From the NCBI RefSeq assembly GCF_000423345.1, contig NZ_AUHU01000008.1:177617-241616 (forward strand): a stretch of DNA of 64,000 bases, read 5' to 3'. A program made the position numbers and the translations under genes. Positions 9,727 through 19,880 of this stretch are shown one piece after another (within the stretch, counting starts at the first letter, position 1; each line of letters opens with the position of its first letter). This DNA is from Marinimicrobium agarilyticum DSM 16975 (GTDB lineage: Bacteria; Pseudomonadota; Gammaproteobacteria; Pseudomonadales; Cellvibrionaceae). The notes under the pieces were generated by a model that had not been told where the DNA came from, did no database searches, and saw nothing but the letters and a program-made list of their open reading frames with translations.

Positions 9727-10851
9727 ATGACTTTGAATAAACTAGCATTGGTGACCGCCATGAGTGCGGTTCTGACCGCCTGCGGCGGCTCTTCTTCCGG
9801 TGGAGACAATTCATCCTCCAGCTTGTCCAGCAGTGAGGCGTCCAGCTCCGAAAGCAGCGGCTCGTCACAGAGCAGCGCCGGCTCTGAGCCTACCACGGGG
9901 ATCTTGAGCTGCGAGAACGCTAACCGCATTCAGGGCTTTGCCGCCATGGGAGACGGCACCACGGGCGGCGCCGGGGGAACCGAAGTGACGGTTACCTCGG
10001 GCCAGGAACTGGTAGCCGCGTTGTCGAATAAAGGCAGCGAACCGCTCACCATTTATGTGGACGGTACGATTACGCCGGACGGTGTATCAGATGGTAAGTT
10101 CAATATAAAAGATATGAACGATGTGTCTATTATTGGTGTGGAAGACAGGGCCTTGTTCGATGGCATCGGCATTAAAATCACTCGTGCGCACAACGTCATT
10201 ATTCGCAATGTCACCATGCGTTATGTCAACATAGGCGACAAAGACCACATCAGTCTGGAAGGGCCGGCCACGCACATCTGGATTGATCACAACACTTTCT
10301 ATAACAGTCTGGATTCGGAAAAGGACTTTTACGATGAATTGGTCAGTGGCAAAAGATCCGTGGACAATGTCACTATCTCCTACAACATTCTGAGAGACAG
10401 CTGGAAAACCTCCCTATGGGGTAGTAGCGACTCGGATAATTTCGAACGCCGTATTACCTTTTACGGTAACCATTGGAGCAACGTAAATTCCCGTTTGCCA
10501 CTGTTCCGTTTTGGCCAGGCGCACATCTTCAATAACTATTATCAAACCGTATTGAGTACCGCCATTAATTCACGAATGGGGGCGACCATAAGAATTGAAG
10601 GCAATGTCTTCGAGGATGTGCAAAATCCCATTGTGGCATTTTACAGCGAGGAGGTTGGTTACTGGGATCTGGAAGACAACCTGTTTATCGACGTTACCTG
10701 GACGGAGGGTGATGGTGTGACCGCCGGCCCTAACCCTGAGTCAACCGTCAGCTATACGCCCGCCTACGACTACGACAAACTGTCCGCGGAAGATACCAAG
10801 GCGCATGTATTGAACAATGCAGGCGCCGGTGTTATCACCGACTGCCTGTAG
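9727..10851 (+). CDS. Lipoprotein pectate lyase, family PL1
   Basis: 374 residues. The lipobox TACG near residue 19 is followed by a polyserine linker to about residue 57, then a right-handed beta-helix. PL1 hallmarks are visible: the calcium-site region WIDHNTF, and RLPLFRFGQAHIFNNYY with the catalytic Arg. It cleaves de-esterified polygalacturonate by beta-elimination. It lies 69 bp after the pectinesterase and is probably co-transcribed with it. From about 10080 to 10600 its base composition is more AT-rich than the linker part, which suggests a modular origin. Confidence 0.93.
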   Translation: MTLNKLALVTAMSAVLTACGGSSSGGDNSSSSLSSSEASSSESSGSSQSSAGSEPTTGILSCENANRIQGFAAMGDGTTGGAGGTEVTVTSGQELVAALSNKGSEPLTIYVDGTITPDGVSDGKFNIKDMNDVSIIGVEDRALFDGIGIKITRAHNVIIRNVTMRYVNIGDKDHISLEGPATHIWIDHNTFYNSLDSEKDFYDELVSGKRSVDNVTISYNILRDSWKTSLWGSSDSDNFERRITFYGNHWSNVNSRLPLFRFGQAHIFNNYYQTVLSTAINSRMGATIRIEGNVFEDVQNPIVAFYSEEVGYWDLEDNLFIDVTWTEGDGVTAGPNPESTVSYTPAYDYDKLSAEDTKAHVLNNAGAGVITDCL

Positions 10852-10857
10852 CTCGAA

Positions 10858-10889
10858 CGCCGGGGCTCGCGCTCAAGGCGAGCCCGGCG
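10858..10889. terminator. GC-rich hairpin between convergent pectate lyase and trkH
   Basis: A 12-bp stem with one bulged G (10858-10870 and 10878-10889) sits 6 bp after the pectate lyase stop and just before the trkH stop on the other strand. It probably ends both transcripts. Confidence 0.65.
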
Positions 10890-10895
10890 CACCTT

Positions 10896-12341
10896 TCAGC
10901 GCCGCCAGAACATGGGGCTGAACAACACCAACAAGGTGAACACCTCGAGGCGGCCCAACAGCATGGCAAAGGTCAGAATCCACTTGGCGGGGTCGCTGAT
11001 GGAGCCGTAGTTGCTCGCTACATTGCCCATGCCCGGACCCAGGTTGGTAATGCAGGCACCGACGGCGGAAAAGGAGGTTTCCAGATCGAGACCGGTCATC
11101 AGCAGCATCAGAAACATGGCGATGTACATCACCACGTACATGGCAAAAAAGCCCCATACCGCTTCAATCACTCGATCCGGCACGGTGATTTTGCCAATCT
11201 TGACGGGAATGATGGCATTGGGGTGAATCAGCCGATTGATTTCCCGCACGCCCTGTTTATAAAGCAGCAGTACACGAATCATCTTCATACCGCCGCCGGT
11301 GGAGCTGGCACACCCACCCAGAAAAGCGAGAATAAACAGCATATAGGGTAGGAAAGAGGGCCAGTAATTGAAGTCCGAGGCGAAGCCCGCCGTGGTCAAT
11401 GTCGAGGCCAGGTTGTAGAAGCCCAATACCAGACTGTCCGTGATGCCGTATTCCCGGGTGAAATAGAGCACACTGACGGTAACGATGGTGCCGAAGATTA
11501 CCCAGCCCGAATAGAAGCGGAACTCCGCATCCGCCAGGTAGTGGCGCAGGCTCTTTTCCTGCCAGGCGACAAAGTGCAGGGCGAAGTTGGCACCGGCGAT
11601 CAACATGAACACACTACAGATCAGCAGAATAGAGGAGCTGTCATAGTAGCGAAGGCTTTGGTCATGGCTGGAAAAGCCACCGTTGGCAACGGTCGAAAAG
11701 CTGTGCCCGAGCGCTTCAAACCAGTTCATCCCCGCGAGCTTATAAGCGGCGAAACAGGTGACAGTGAACATCACGTACAGCAGGAACAGCGCTTTGGCGG
11801 TTTCGGTAATGCGGGGCGTGAGTTTGTTGTCCTTTACCGGTCCCGGGGCTTCGGCGCGGTAAAGCTGCATCCCCCCGATACCCAGCAGCGGCAGAATGGC
11901 CACGGCGATCACAATAATCCCGATGCCGCCGAGCCATTGGAGTTGGTGACGGTAATACAGAATTGACGGGGGCAACTGATCCAGCCCACTGATGACCGTC
12001 GCCCCGGTGGTGGTCAGCCCGGAGAGCGATTCGAAAATCGCATCGGTCACCGACAGGTTCAGCCCCATGGAGAAATACAGCGGCAGGGCCCCGAACAGCC
12101 CCAGTACGAACCAGAAGAGGGCGGTAATCAGGAAGCCGTCCCGCGTGCGCAAGTCGTGCCGGCGCCCGCGCACCGGAAACCAGATGCCGACGCCGGCGCC
12201 GAAGGTCAGCACGAACCCGATCAGAAAAGTCAGGTAATTTTGATCGTGAAACCAGAGCGAGACGCTGATGGGCACCAGCAGCGTCAGGCTGAACAGCATC
12301 AGCAGTACGCCCAGTACCCGTGCAATAGTGGCAAACTGCAT
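10896..12341 (-). CDS. trkH: Trk potassium uptake membrane subunit TrkH
   Basis: 481 residues with about ten hydrophobic helices and pore-loop repeats of the SKT superfamily (TTTGAT, NGGFSSHD, TAGFASD, NLGPGMGN), whose glycines form the K+ filter. It translocates K+ across the inner membrane and is gated by TrkA. The gene lies 13 nt downstream of trkA in the same orientation and is the last gene of the def-fmt-rsmB-trkA-trkH run. The length is normal for TrkH. Confidence 0.95.
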   Translation of the reverse strand: MQFATIARVLGVLLMLFSLTLLVPISVSLWFHDQNYLTFLIGFVLTFGAGVGIWFPVRGRRHDLRTRDGFLITALFWFVLGLFGALPLYFSMGLNLSVTDAIFESLSGLTTTGATVISGLDQLPPSILYYRHQLQWLGGIGIIVIAVAILPLLGIGGMQLYRAEAPGPVKDNKLTPRITETAKALFLLYVMFTVTCFAAYKLAGMNWFEALGHSFSTVANGGFSSHDQSLRYYDSSSILLICSVFMLIAGANFALHFVAWQEKSLRHYLADAEFRFYSGWVIFGTIVTVSVLYFTREYGITDSLVLGFYNLASTLTTAGFASDFNYWPSFLPYMLFILAFLGGCASSTGGGMKMIRVLLLYKQGVREINRLIHPNAIIPVKIGKITVPDRVIEAVWGFFAMYVVMYIAMFLMLLMTGLDLETSFSAVGACITNLGPGMGNVASNYGSISDPAKWILTFAMLLGRLEVFTLLVLFSPMFWRR

Positions 12342-12354
12342 AAGCGTCCCGGAG

Positions 12355-13743
12355 CTAGAAGAAGGTGAAGCCTACCTGGAAGAGTTTCTCCAGATCGCGA
12401 ATGTGCTGTTTCTTGAGCAGGAAAACGATCACGTGATCGCCCGGCTCCACTACCAGGTGGTCGTGAGCGATCAGTACCTCGCTGGTGTTCTCATCCTTTT
12501 CCCGCACGATGGCCCCGATGTTGGCGCCTTCGGGCAGGTCGATATCCTCCAGTGCCCGTCCGACGACTTTGGAGGAGCTCTGGTCCCCGTGGGCGATCAG
12601 CTCGATGGCCTCGGCGGCGCCGCGGCGCAGGGAGTGGACGTTGACCATATCCCCCCGGCGCACGTGGGTGAGCAGGCTGCCGATGGTCGTGGTCTGGGGG
12701 GAGATCGCGATATCGATCTCACCGCCCTGGACCAGATCCACATAGGCCGGGTTGTTGATCAGCGCCATCACCTTGCGTGCGCCCAGGCGCTTGGCGAGCA
12801 TTGAAGACATGATGTTGGCTTCATCGTCATTGGTCAGCGCGAGGAAGACGTCGGTGTCCTCAATGTTCTCCTCCAGCAGCAGGTCCTGGTCCGAGGCATT
12901 GCCCTGGAGGACGATGCTGCGCTCGAGCTGCTCGGACAACTGCCCGCAGCGATGCTTATTGTGCTCGAGCACCCGCACGTTGTATTTGCCTTCGAGTTTC
13001 TTGGCCAGGCGCAGGCCGATATTGCCACCGCCGGCAATAATGATGCGCTTGTAGGCCGTTTCCAGGCGGCGCAACTCGCTCATGACTGCGCGAATGTCAT
13101 TCTTCGCGGCGATGAAAAACACTTCATCGTCCGCCTCGATCACGGTGGAACCGTGGGGCATGATGGCGCGGTTGCGCCGGTAGATGGCCGCCACACGGGT
13201 ATCGACGTTGGGCATGTGCTGGCGCAGAAAGCGCAGCTCCTGGCCCACCAGCGGCCCGCCGTGATAGGCCTTTACCGCCACCAGCTGCGCCTTGCCCTGG
13301 GCAAAATCCAGTACCTGTAGTGCACCGGGTTGTTCAATCAGCCGATAGATATAGTCGGACACTAGCTGTTCCGGGCTGATCAGTACGTCGACCGGAATGG
13401 CGCTGTCGGTGAAGAGCTTGTCGTAGGTCAGGTAGGCGTTGGAACGTACTCGCGCGATTTTGGTGGGGGTCCGGAACAGACTGTGAGCGACCTGGCAGGC
13501 GACCATGTTGATTTCATCGTTGCTGGTCACCGCCACCAGCAAGTCCGCGTCCTCGATGCCGGCCTGTACCAGTATGTCCGGGTGGGAGCCCTCGCCGGTG
13601 ACCACGCCGATATCGATGCGATCACGCAGCTCGCGCAGGCGCACTTCGTCGGTGTCGATCACAGTGATGTCGTTCGCTTCGCTGGCCAAATGTTCGGCCA
13701 GGCTGCCGCCCACTTGTCCGGCGCCGAGAATAATGATTTTCAT
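12355..13743 (-). CDS. trkA: Trk system cytosolic regulator TrkA
   Basis: 462 residues made of two RCK halves, each with a Rossmann NAD-binding motif ([12 protein letters not shown] at the N-terminus, [12 protein letters not shown] near residue 235) and a TrkA-C domain. TrkA binds NAD(H)/ATP and gates TrkH. Its place between rsmB and trkH follows the classical gammaproteobacterial order. Confidence 0.96.
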   Translation of the reverse strand: MKIIILGAGQVGGSLAEHLASEANDITVIDTDEVRLRELRDRIDIGVVTGEGSHPDILVQAGIEDADLLVAVTSNDEINMVACQVAHSLFRTPTKIARVRSNAYLTYDKLFTDSAIPVDVLISPEQLVSDYIYRLIEQPGALQVLDFAQGKAQLVAVKAYHGGPLVGQELRFLRQHMPNVDTRVAAIYRRNRAIMPHGSTVIEADDEVFFIAAKNDIRAVMSELRRLETAYKRIIIAGGGNIGLRLAKKLEGKYNVRVLEHNKHRCGQLSEQLERSIVLQGNASDQDLLLEENIEDTDVFLALTNDDEANIMSSMLAKRLGARKVMALINNPAYVDLVQGGEIDIAISPQTTTIGSLLTHVRRGDMVNVHSLRRGAAEAIELIAHGDQSSSKVVGRALEDIDLPEGANIGAIVREKDENTSEVLIAHDHLVVEPGDHVIVFLLKKQHIRDLEKLFQVGFTFF

Positions 13744-13788
13744 AGGCTCGCTATTTCAGGCTGTGCGACTGCAAAGCGGTATTCTGCC

Positions 13789-15105
13789 TCAATTGTCGGG
13801 ATTTTTCTTCCCGATCTTACGCAGTCGCGCGTAGTAAAAGCCGTCGTGGCCGCCCAACTGCGGTAACAACTGTCGGCCACAGGGCTGAGGCAAGCCCCAG
13901 TCGGCATCGAGGGTATCGTTGCGGGCGCTCGCCTCCCGCTGCAAAAATGCTTCCACCACCTGGGTGTTTTCTTCCGGCAACACCGAGCAGGTGGCGTAGA
14001 CCAACACGCCGCCGGGGGCCAACGTCGACCACAAAGCGTCAAGTAGGCGCCCTTGCAATTCACTCAGGCGCTCAATGTCAGCCGCCGAACGCAGCAGCTT
14101 GATGTCCGGTTGGCGGCGCAGAATACCGGTGGCGGAGCAGGGCGCATCGAGCAGAATCCGGTCGAAGGGCTCGCCGTCCCACCAGTCGGACGGGCGGGTA
14201 CCGTCACCGCAGACCACGTCGGCGGAAAGGCCCAGGCGCGCGAGGTTCTCCCGCACCCGGTCGAGGCGGCGGGCTTCACTGTCCAGCGCGATGACCTGTT
14301 TCAGGCCGGGCTCGGTCTCCAGTATGTGTCCGGTTTTCCCGCCGGGGGCGGCGCAGGCATCCAGTACCCGTTGCCCCGGCGCAAGCTCCAGCAGCCGGGC
14401 GCTCAGTTGGGCCGCCTCGTCCTGCACGCTCACGCCACCGGCTTCAAACAGCGGCAGTGTTGTGACATCACAGGGGGTCTCGATGGTAAAGCCGACACTG
14501 CTGAAGGGTGTGGGGCGTGCTTGAATCCCGTGCTCGTGCAAAGTCGCGAGGTACTCTTCCGGCTGTTGATGGGCCGGGTTGATCCGCATGGTCAGGGGCG
14601 GGTGGGCGTTGTTGGCCTCGATAATGGCCTCATACTGCTCGGGCCAGTGTTTTTTCAGCCGTGCCAGCAACCATTCGGGGTGAGCGCTCGCAAACTCGGG
14701 ATCATCGGCCAATTGGGCCTCCAGCGACTCCTTCTCGCGTTGAAAGCGGCGCAAGACGCCGTTGATCAGTCCTTTCGCCCAGGGTTTTTTCAGCTCGCGG
14801 GCCGACTCCACCGTGGCGCCGATGGCGGCGTGATCGGGAATGCGGGTAAACAGCAGCTGGTAAAGGCCGAGCAACAGTAGCGCCTGGACATCGCTGTCTT
14901 TGGTCTTCAGGGGTTTGTCCAACAAAACACCGAGGTAGGCGTTCAGACGGGGGTACCAGCGGCTGGTGCCGTAGCTCAGCTCCTGCAGCAGCGGACCGTC
15001 CCGCTCGGGAATTCGGCCCTGATAATCCGATAGCAGGCTGGCAAGCGAACCTCGGTCGCGCAGCAAATCCGCCAACAGCTTCGCGGCCGCTGTGCGAACC
15101 TTCAC
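13789..15105 (-). CDS. rsmB: 16S rRNA m5C967 methyltransferase RsmB
   Basis: 438 residues with an N-terminal NusB-like RNA-binding helical domain and a C-terminal SAM methyltransferase domain. The SAM loop is DACAAPGGKTGHI, the first conserved Cys is in LLDAPCSATG, and the catalytic Cys is in VYATCSVLPEEN. It methylates C967 of 16S rRNA. Translation starts at a GTG that overlaps the fmt stop by 4 nt (GTGA), indicating translational coupling. Confidence 0.95.
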   Translation of the reverse strand: MKVRTAAAKLLADLLRDRGSLASLLSDYQGRIPERDGPLLQELSYGTSRWYPRLNAYLGVLLDKPLKTKDSDVQALLLLGLYQLLFTRIPDHAAIGATVESARELKKPWAKGLINGVLRRFQREKESLEAQLADDPEFASAHPEWLLARLKKHWPEQYEAIIEANNAHPPLTMRINPAHQQPEEYLATLHEHGIQARPTPFSSVGFTIETPCDVTTLPLFEAGGVSVQDEAAQLSARLLELAPGQRVLDACAAPGGKTGHILETEPGLKQVIALDSEARRLDRVRENLARLGLSADVVCGDGTRPSDWWDGEPFDRILLDAPCSATGILRRQPDIKLLRSAADIERLSELQGRLLDALWSTLAPGGVLVYATCSVLPEENTQVVEAFLQREASARNDTLDADWGLPQPCGRQLLPQLGGHDGFYYARLRKIGKKNPDN

Positions 15106-16088
15106 GCTTGGGGCTCCGGCAAGGTAAAGCGATCACCCACCTGGAATAGATCGGCGCGGCCACGCAGCAGGTCCGCCACCGGCATGGCTTTTTTGCCGGG
15201 TAACTGCAGCTTTTTCAGGGCCAGAGCGCCTTCGCCGCAGGCGACCACCACGGCGTCTTTGGTGACCTCAGCCACCTCACCCGGAGTCTGGTCGTTGCGG
15301 TGGGGGAGGGTGCTTGCCTGCCAAACCCGAATCGGGTCTTTCTGATCATTCAGTCGGGTGTGGCAAATCGGAAACGGTGTGAAAGCTCGAACCTGTCTCT
15401 CAAGCTCGGTCGCGGGCCGCTGCCAGTCCAGGGCCGCTTCGGCCTTGGTGATCTTGGGGGCGTAATTGCTCAGGTTGTCGTCCTGCGGCTCCGGTTGGGC
15501 GGTGCCGGTGGCGAGCTGCGTCACCGCTTCCAGCAGGGCGGGACCACCCAGCTCGATCAGGCGGTCGTGCAGGTCACCGGCCGTGTCGGTCGCCTCAATC
15601 GGGCAGCGGGCCTTGACCAGCATAGCCCCGGTATCCAGCCCCACATCCATCTGCATGATGGTCACGCCGGATTCGGTGTCGCCGGCTTCGATGGCTCGTT
15701 GAATGGGCGCCGCGCCGCGCCAGCGAGGTAGCAGTGACGCATGCACGTTGATACAGCCCAGCCTGGGGGTGTCCAGAACGGCCTTGGGTAGCAGCAGGCC
15801 ATAGGCCACCACCACCATCAAATCGGCGTCGAGCGTCGCCAGCTCGGCTTGCGCCGCTTCGGACTTGAGACTGTCTGGCTGATACACAGGCAAGCCGGCG
15901 TCCAGGGCCAGCTGCTTGACCGGGCTGGCTTGCAATTTCTTGCCCCGACCAGCGGGCCGGTCGGGCTGTGTGTAAACGCCCACCAACTGGTGATCACTGG
16001 CCAACAGGGCTTTCAGGTGATGGGCGGCAAAATTGGGCGTGCCCGCGAAGACTATTCGCAGGCGTTTGCGGGAATCGGGGTGCGGCAT
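15102..16088 (-). CDS. fmt: Methionyl-tRNA formyltransferase
   Basis: About 328 residues from the ATG at 16088. The frame is open further upstream, but the conserved protein begins with RLRIVFAGTPNFAAHHL just after this ATG. The hinge/active-site segments INVHASLLPRWRGAAPIQRAI and the DVGLDTGAML region are those of Fmt. It formylates initiator Met-tRNA from 10-formyl-THF, the substrate later removed by the upstream def product. It overlaps rsmB by 4 nt. Confidence 0.95.
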   Translation of the reverse strand: MPHPDSRKRLRIVFAGTPNFAAHHLKALLASDHQLVGVYTQPDRPAGRGKKLQASPVKQLALDAGLPVYQPDSLKSEAAQAELATLDADLMVVVAYGLLLPKAVLDTPRLGCINVHASLLPRWRGAAPIQRAIEAGDTESGVTIMQMDVGLDTGAMLVKARCPIEATDTAGDLHDRLIELGGPALLEAVTQLATGTAQPEPQDDNLSNYAPKITKAEAALDWQRPATELERQVRAFTPFPICHTRLNDQKDPIRVWQASTLPHRNDQTPGEVAEVTKDAVVVACGEGALALKKLQLPGKKAMPVADLLRGRADLFQVGDRFTLPEPQA

Positions 16089-16117
16089 GGTATCCGTCTG
16101 TCTGGGCGGGCCCGGGT

Positions 16118-16627
16118 TCAGGCCTGCAATCGGTGTTGTTTTTCCAGCTTCTTGCGAATGCGCGAGCGCTTCATCGGGGAGATGTAATCCACGAACAGCT
16201 TGCCGTTCAGGTGGTCCAGCTCGTGCTGAATACACACGGCCAACAGGCCGTCGGGCTCCAGAGTGAAGGGCTTGCCGTCCCGTCCGAGGGCCTCAACGCG
16301 CACGTTTTCGGGCCGCTCCACGGTTTCGTAGAAGCCGGGTACGGACAGACAGCCTTCGTCGTAGGGGCGCAGGGTCTCTTCGTCCAGCACGGTCACTTCC
16401 GGGTTAATGAACACCATCGGCTCGCTCTGATCGTCGCTGACGTCGATCACCACGATGCGCTCGTGCACATTCACCTGAGTGGCCGCCAGGCCCACGCCGG
16501 GCGCGGCATACATGGTCTCGAACATATCATCCACGAGCTGGCGAATTCGCTCGTCGACCTCGGCGACAGGCTTGGCGACAGTCCTGAGGCGGGGATCGGG
16601 GAATTCCAGAATCTCGAGTTTCGCCAT
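16118..16627 (-). CDS. def: Peptide deformylase
   Basis: 169 residues with all three deformylase motifs: [16 protein letters not shown] (Cys metal ligand) and QHELDHLNG (HExxH metal site). It removes the formyl group from nascent peptides. It is the first gene of the minus-strand run def-fmt-rsmB-trkA-trkH and is divergent from lysM. Confidence 0.97.
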   Translation of the reverse strand: MAKLEILEFPDPRLRTVAKPVAEVDERIRQLVDDMFETMYAAPGVGLAATQVNVHERIVVIDVSDDQSEPMVFINPEVTVLDEETLRPYDEGCLSVPGFYETVERPENVRVEALGRDGKPFTLEPDGLLAVCIQHELDHLNGKLFVDYISPMKRSRIRKKLEKQHRLQA

Positions 16628-16804
16628 AATCTTTGTGACAAACCTCTAGTAAAAGAAGAAAAACCGTTGCTAACATGATGATCACACAGCGTTTACTTGC
16701 TATGCTTGGGGCTTAGCGCTCTATTTCCAATCCCTTGGGGGCATTGGTCGCGCTCGCTGTTAGCACTGAGACAGGATTATAACCGGTTAGGGCCTGTTTA
16801 CCCT

Positions 16805-16843
16805 AATGCAATGGCCGCTTTGTGACGCGGCGGCCATTGTATT
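16805..16843 (+). repeat. Imperfect hairpin in the lysM leader
   Basis: 14-nt arms (16805-16818 and 16830-16843) pair with one mismatch around an 11-nt loop, 53 nt upstream of the lysM start. It may be a leader stem-loop or a small extragenic palindrome. The sequence does not match the REP family found elsewhere in the window. Confidence 0.55.
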
Positions 16844-16896
16844 GCGGTAAACAGGTCGCACGCACCTCCGGGCCTAACAATACAGGATCGGTTTCT

Positions 16897-17931
16897 ATGA
16901 AAAAGTTGATGCTGGGGCTACTCCTGGCCCCGCTGCTCGCCGTGTGGAGCTGGGCGGAAGATGCCGCCTTCCGGAGCGACCACCCGGATGAGTACATTGT
17001 GGAAAAAGGCGATACCCTCTGGGATATCTCCAATACCTTCCTGAACAGCCCCTGGCTCTGGCCCGAAATCTGGCACGTTAACCAGCAGATCGAAAACCCT
17101 CACCTGATCTACCCGGGGGATGTGATTTATCTGGTGTACGTCGACGGTGAGCCCCGTCTGACCATGGATCGGCCGGTCAAGCTGGCGCCGGGTACCACCA
17201 AACTCAGCCCCAGTGTGCGCGTACTGCCCGAAGACGAGGCTATCAGCACTATTCCCCTGGACCGCGTCAATGCCTTCCTGTCTCGCAGTCGCATCGTCAC
17301 CGATGAGGCGCTGGAAGCGGCCCCCTATATGTTGGCGGGCCCTGAAAAGCGCCTGATTGTTGCGGAAGGGGACTATGCCTACGCCCGCGGGGACATCGAC
17401 GAAGATGTCGCCAACTACGGCGTCTATCGCCGGGAGGAGGCTTATACGGACCCCGTCACCGGCGAGTACCTCGGTACTCACGCCATGAACATCGGCACCG
17501 TCAATACCGGTACGGTTGAGGGGGACATCACCAAGGTCCAGGTGCTGCGCTCGCGCGAAGAGCTGCGCATGGGCGACCGTCTGCTACCGAGTGAAGAACG
17601 CACCATCGAACCCAACTTCTACCCCAGCGCCCCGGACGATGAAATCAACGGGCTGATCATGGCGGTGGAAGGCGGCGTCAGCCAGGTGGGCAAGCTCGAC
17701 GTGATCATGGTCAACAAGGGCGAGCGCGAAGGCCTGCTGGTGGGCAATGTGCTGGCGGTCTACAAGCGCGGCGAAACCACCCGTGACCCGGTCACCGGTG
17801 AGAGCGTCACCCTGCCCGACGAGCGGGCGGGCCTGGTCATGGTCTTCCGTACCTTTGAGAAGATGAGCCTGGCGCTGGTGCTGGAAGCCGAGCGGCCCCT
17901 GGCGGTCAACGACAAGCTGCTCAATCCTTGA
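16897..17931 (+). CDS. LysM-domain exported protein
   Basis: 344 residues from the ATG at 16897, chosen because it gives a clean signal peptide (KK, Leu-rich run, cleavage near SWA) and has a CAGGA site about 10 nt upstream. A single LysM module (EYIVEKGDTLWDI ... IYPGDVIYL) follows at about 25-80 and should bind peptidoglycan. The remaining 250 residues are the conserved tail of the LysM protein that lies between def and dprA in many gammaproteobacteria. The molecular role is unknown. Confidence 0.9.
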   Translation: MKKLMLGLLLAPLLAVWSWAEDAAFRSDHPDEYIVEKGDTLWDISNTFLNSPWLWPEIWHVNQQIENPHLIYPGDVIYLVYVDGEPRLTMDRPVKLAPGTTKLSPSVRVLPEDEAISTIPLDRVNAFLSRSRIVTDEALEAAPYMLAGPEKRLIVAEGDYAYARGDIDEDVANYGVYRREEAYTDPVTGEYLGTHAMNIGTVNTGTVEGDITKVQVLRSREELRMGDRLLPSEERTIEPNFYPSAPDDEINGLIMAVEGGVSQVGKLDVIMVNKGEREGLLVGNVLAVYKRGETTRDPVTGESVTLPDERAGLVMVFRTFEKMSLALVLEAERPLAVNDKLLNP

Positions 17932-17936
17932 TAAAC

Positions 17937-17976
17937 TCACCGTCGTTCGGTGGTGATCTCCACCGAACGACGGTGA
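17937..17976 (+). terminator. Perfect 17-bp hairpin after lysM
   Basis: Perfect 17-bp inverted repeat (17937-17953 and 17960-17976) with a 6-nt loop begins 5 bp after the lysM stop. No long T-run follows, but stem stability and position fit a transcript end. Confidence 0.75.
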
Positions 17977-18056
17977 CAGGATCTTCTGTGATCCTTCAGT
18001 TTGTAACCTAAGCAACGTAACGTGTTTTACAGCATTTAAGGACGAACGAGGCGTTT

Positions 18057-19205
18057 ATGGAAAAACACCATTATTTTCATCTTTTACTGCAACACCTCCC
18101 CGGCGCCGGCGCCGCCCGACGGGCCCGATTGCTGGAACGGTTCGGAAATGCATCCGCCGTTTTCCGTCAGACCCGGGACATGCTCCAACCCTGGCTCAAC
18201 CCCGAAGCCCTCTCCGCGCTCTTCGAATATCAACAGGCTCCCAAAACCAGCCGGCTTTACCAGCGCGCCCAGAAAGACCTGGACTGGCTGATGGAGCACC
18301 CGGAAGTCTCCGTGATCAGTGTGGAAGACGAAGACTATCCTCCTTTGCTCAAGGAAATCCGCCGGGCGCCGCCATTGCTGTTCGTGCGCGGCTCGGTCAC
18401 CGCTCTGAGCATGCCCCAGATCGCCATGGTGGGCAGCCGTAATCCCTCGACCGGCGGGCGCGACAATGCCCGCCAATTCGCCGCCTTTCTGGCAGGGCGA
18501 GGGTTTGCCATTACCAGTGGCCTGGCATTGGGCGTGGACGGCTATGCCCACAACGGTGCATTGGATGCGAGTGGCATCACCATCGGCGTATTGGGCACCG
18601 GTATTGATCGGCTCTACCCCGCCCGCCATAAACGACTGGCTCAGCAGATACTCGACAATGGCGGCGCCCTGGTCTCGGAGTTTCCCATCAATACCAGCCC
18701 TCAACCGGCCAATTTCCCTCAGCGCAACCGGATTATCAGCGGTCTGAGTGGCGGCACTCTGGTGGTGGAAGCGGCCCTTAAAAGCGGTTCACTCATCACC
18801 GCCCGCTATGCGTTGCAGCAAAACCGCGAAGTGTTTGCCATCCCCGGCTCCATCCACAATCCGCTCGCCCGCGGCTGTCACCGCCTGATTCGCGAAGGAG
18901 CGACTCTGGTGGAAACCGCGCGGGATATTGTCGAGCAACTCGGCGGCTACCTGGGCTACCAGGAGTCCCTGTTCGAGACCGGGGCCGACCAACAACCGGA
19001 GATGGACCTGACCAACGGCGAGCAGCGCGTACTCCAAGCCCTCGGTCACGACCCCATGGACCTGGACAGCCTTGCCGACCACAGCGAGATGGACGTGGGA
19101 GAACTCTCCGCCTGCCTGATCAGCCTGCAACTCAAAGGCGCCGTGGCAGAAACTGCGGCGGGGTTTGAGCGGACGACTCTGGCCAACCAGAGCGTGGGCG
19201 CCTGA
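18057..19205 (+). CDS. dprA: DNA-processing protein DprA
   Basis: 382 residues. The N-terminal helical region is SAM/HhH-like, the central Rossmann fold carries MVGSRNPS, SGLALGVDGYAHNGAL and the QRNRIISGLS segment, and a C-terminal winged-helix DML1 domain lies at about 315-370. DprA binds incoming single-stranded DNA and loads RecA during natural transformation. A ComM homologue is also encoded in this window, so competence is plausible. Confidence 0.95.
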   Translation: MEKHHYFHLLLQHLPGAGAARRARLLERFGNASAVFRQTRDMLQPWLNPEALSALFEYQQAPKTSRLYQRAQKDLDWLMEHPEVSVISVEDEDYPPLLKEIRRAPPLLFVRGSVTALSMPQIAMVGSRNPSTGGRDNARQFAAFLAGRGFAITSGLALGVDGYAHNGALDASGITIGVLGTGIDRLYPARHKRLAQQILDNGGALVSEFPINTSPQPANFPQRNRIISGLSGGTLVVEAALKSGSLITARYALQQNREVFAIPGSIHNPLARGCHRLIREGATLVETARDIVEQLGGYLGYQESLFETGADQQPEMDLTNGEQRVLQALGHDPMDLDSLADHSEMDVGELSACLISLQLKGAVAETAAGFERTTLANQSVGA

Positions 19206-19318
19206 CAAAAAGGGCTACCAATTTTTACAGCGTTTCACGTTTTTATAAAACATGAAAGGTGATGCTTGACGTAGAGTAGAAGTCCCTCGCAATTAGTTGG
19301 CTAGAAGGAAACACCACT

Positions 19319-19786
19319 ATGAGCTACCGCAGGACTTTTGGCGCCCTGAGCGCCGCTCTCACACTGATGTCACTTTCAGGGTGCGGTGGAGACGGCACGC
19401 CGACCATCGTGCTCTCCGAAGAACAGGCCCGACTCAATCAGAACCTCAGTCGTTGGGAAAACGCGGATATCAGTCGTTATGAGTACGAGTATCGCCGCTC
19501 CTGTTATTGCCCCGATCTGCTAAAGACCGTCGTCACTGTTCAGGGCGGGGAGGTCACCGAGGCCTTTTACAAGGAGGACGGCACCTACCTTTCCGACAAG
19601 CAGCTCGAACAACTTTATACCACCAACGAACTGTTCGATATTGTTCAGGATGCCATCAATGACAGGGTCTTTTCCCTGGACGTTGAGTACGACCCCACTC
19701 TGGGCTACCCCACCCGCATAGCGATTGATCGAGACGAACAAATGGTCGATGAAGAAATCACTCATTATGCGAGCTCGCTTCAATAG
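19319..19786 (+). CDS. DUF6174-like lipoprotein
   Basis: 155 residues with a lipobox SLSGC near residue 18. The mature part begins with NLSRWENADISRYEYEYRRS followed by CYCP, and ends with the YPTRIAIDRDEQMVDEEITHY segment, a pattern I associate with DUF6174. The function is unknown. It sits between dprA and tsaC, where most gammaproteobacteria have nothing, so it is a local insertion. Confidence 0.75.
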   Translation: MSYRRTFGALSAALTLMSLSGCGGDGTPTIVLSEEQARLNQNLSRWENADISRYEYEYRRSCYCPDLLKTVVTVQGGEVTEAFYKEDGTYLSDKQLEQLYTTNELFDIVQDAINDRVFSLDVEYDPTLGYPTRIAIDRDEQMVDEEITHYASSLQ

Positions 19787-19798
19787 ACGTGGCTTTGT

Positions 19799-19825
19799 CC
19801 GACAACAACCTTCGGGTATTGTCGG
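19799..19825 (+). terminator. Hairpin after DUF6174 gene
   Basis: An 11-12 bp stem with one bulge (19799-19810 and 19815-19825) and a TTCG loop lies 13 bp after the stop. A T-run is lacking. Confidence 0.5.
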
Positions 19826-19880
19826 GCTCTTCGGTATCCGTTATTTTGCGCCCCTACGTCGGTCGTTGTGAGTGATACCT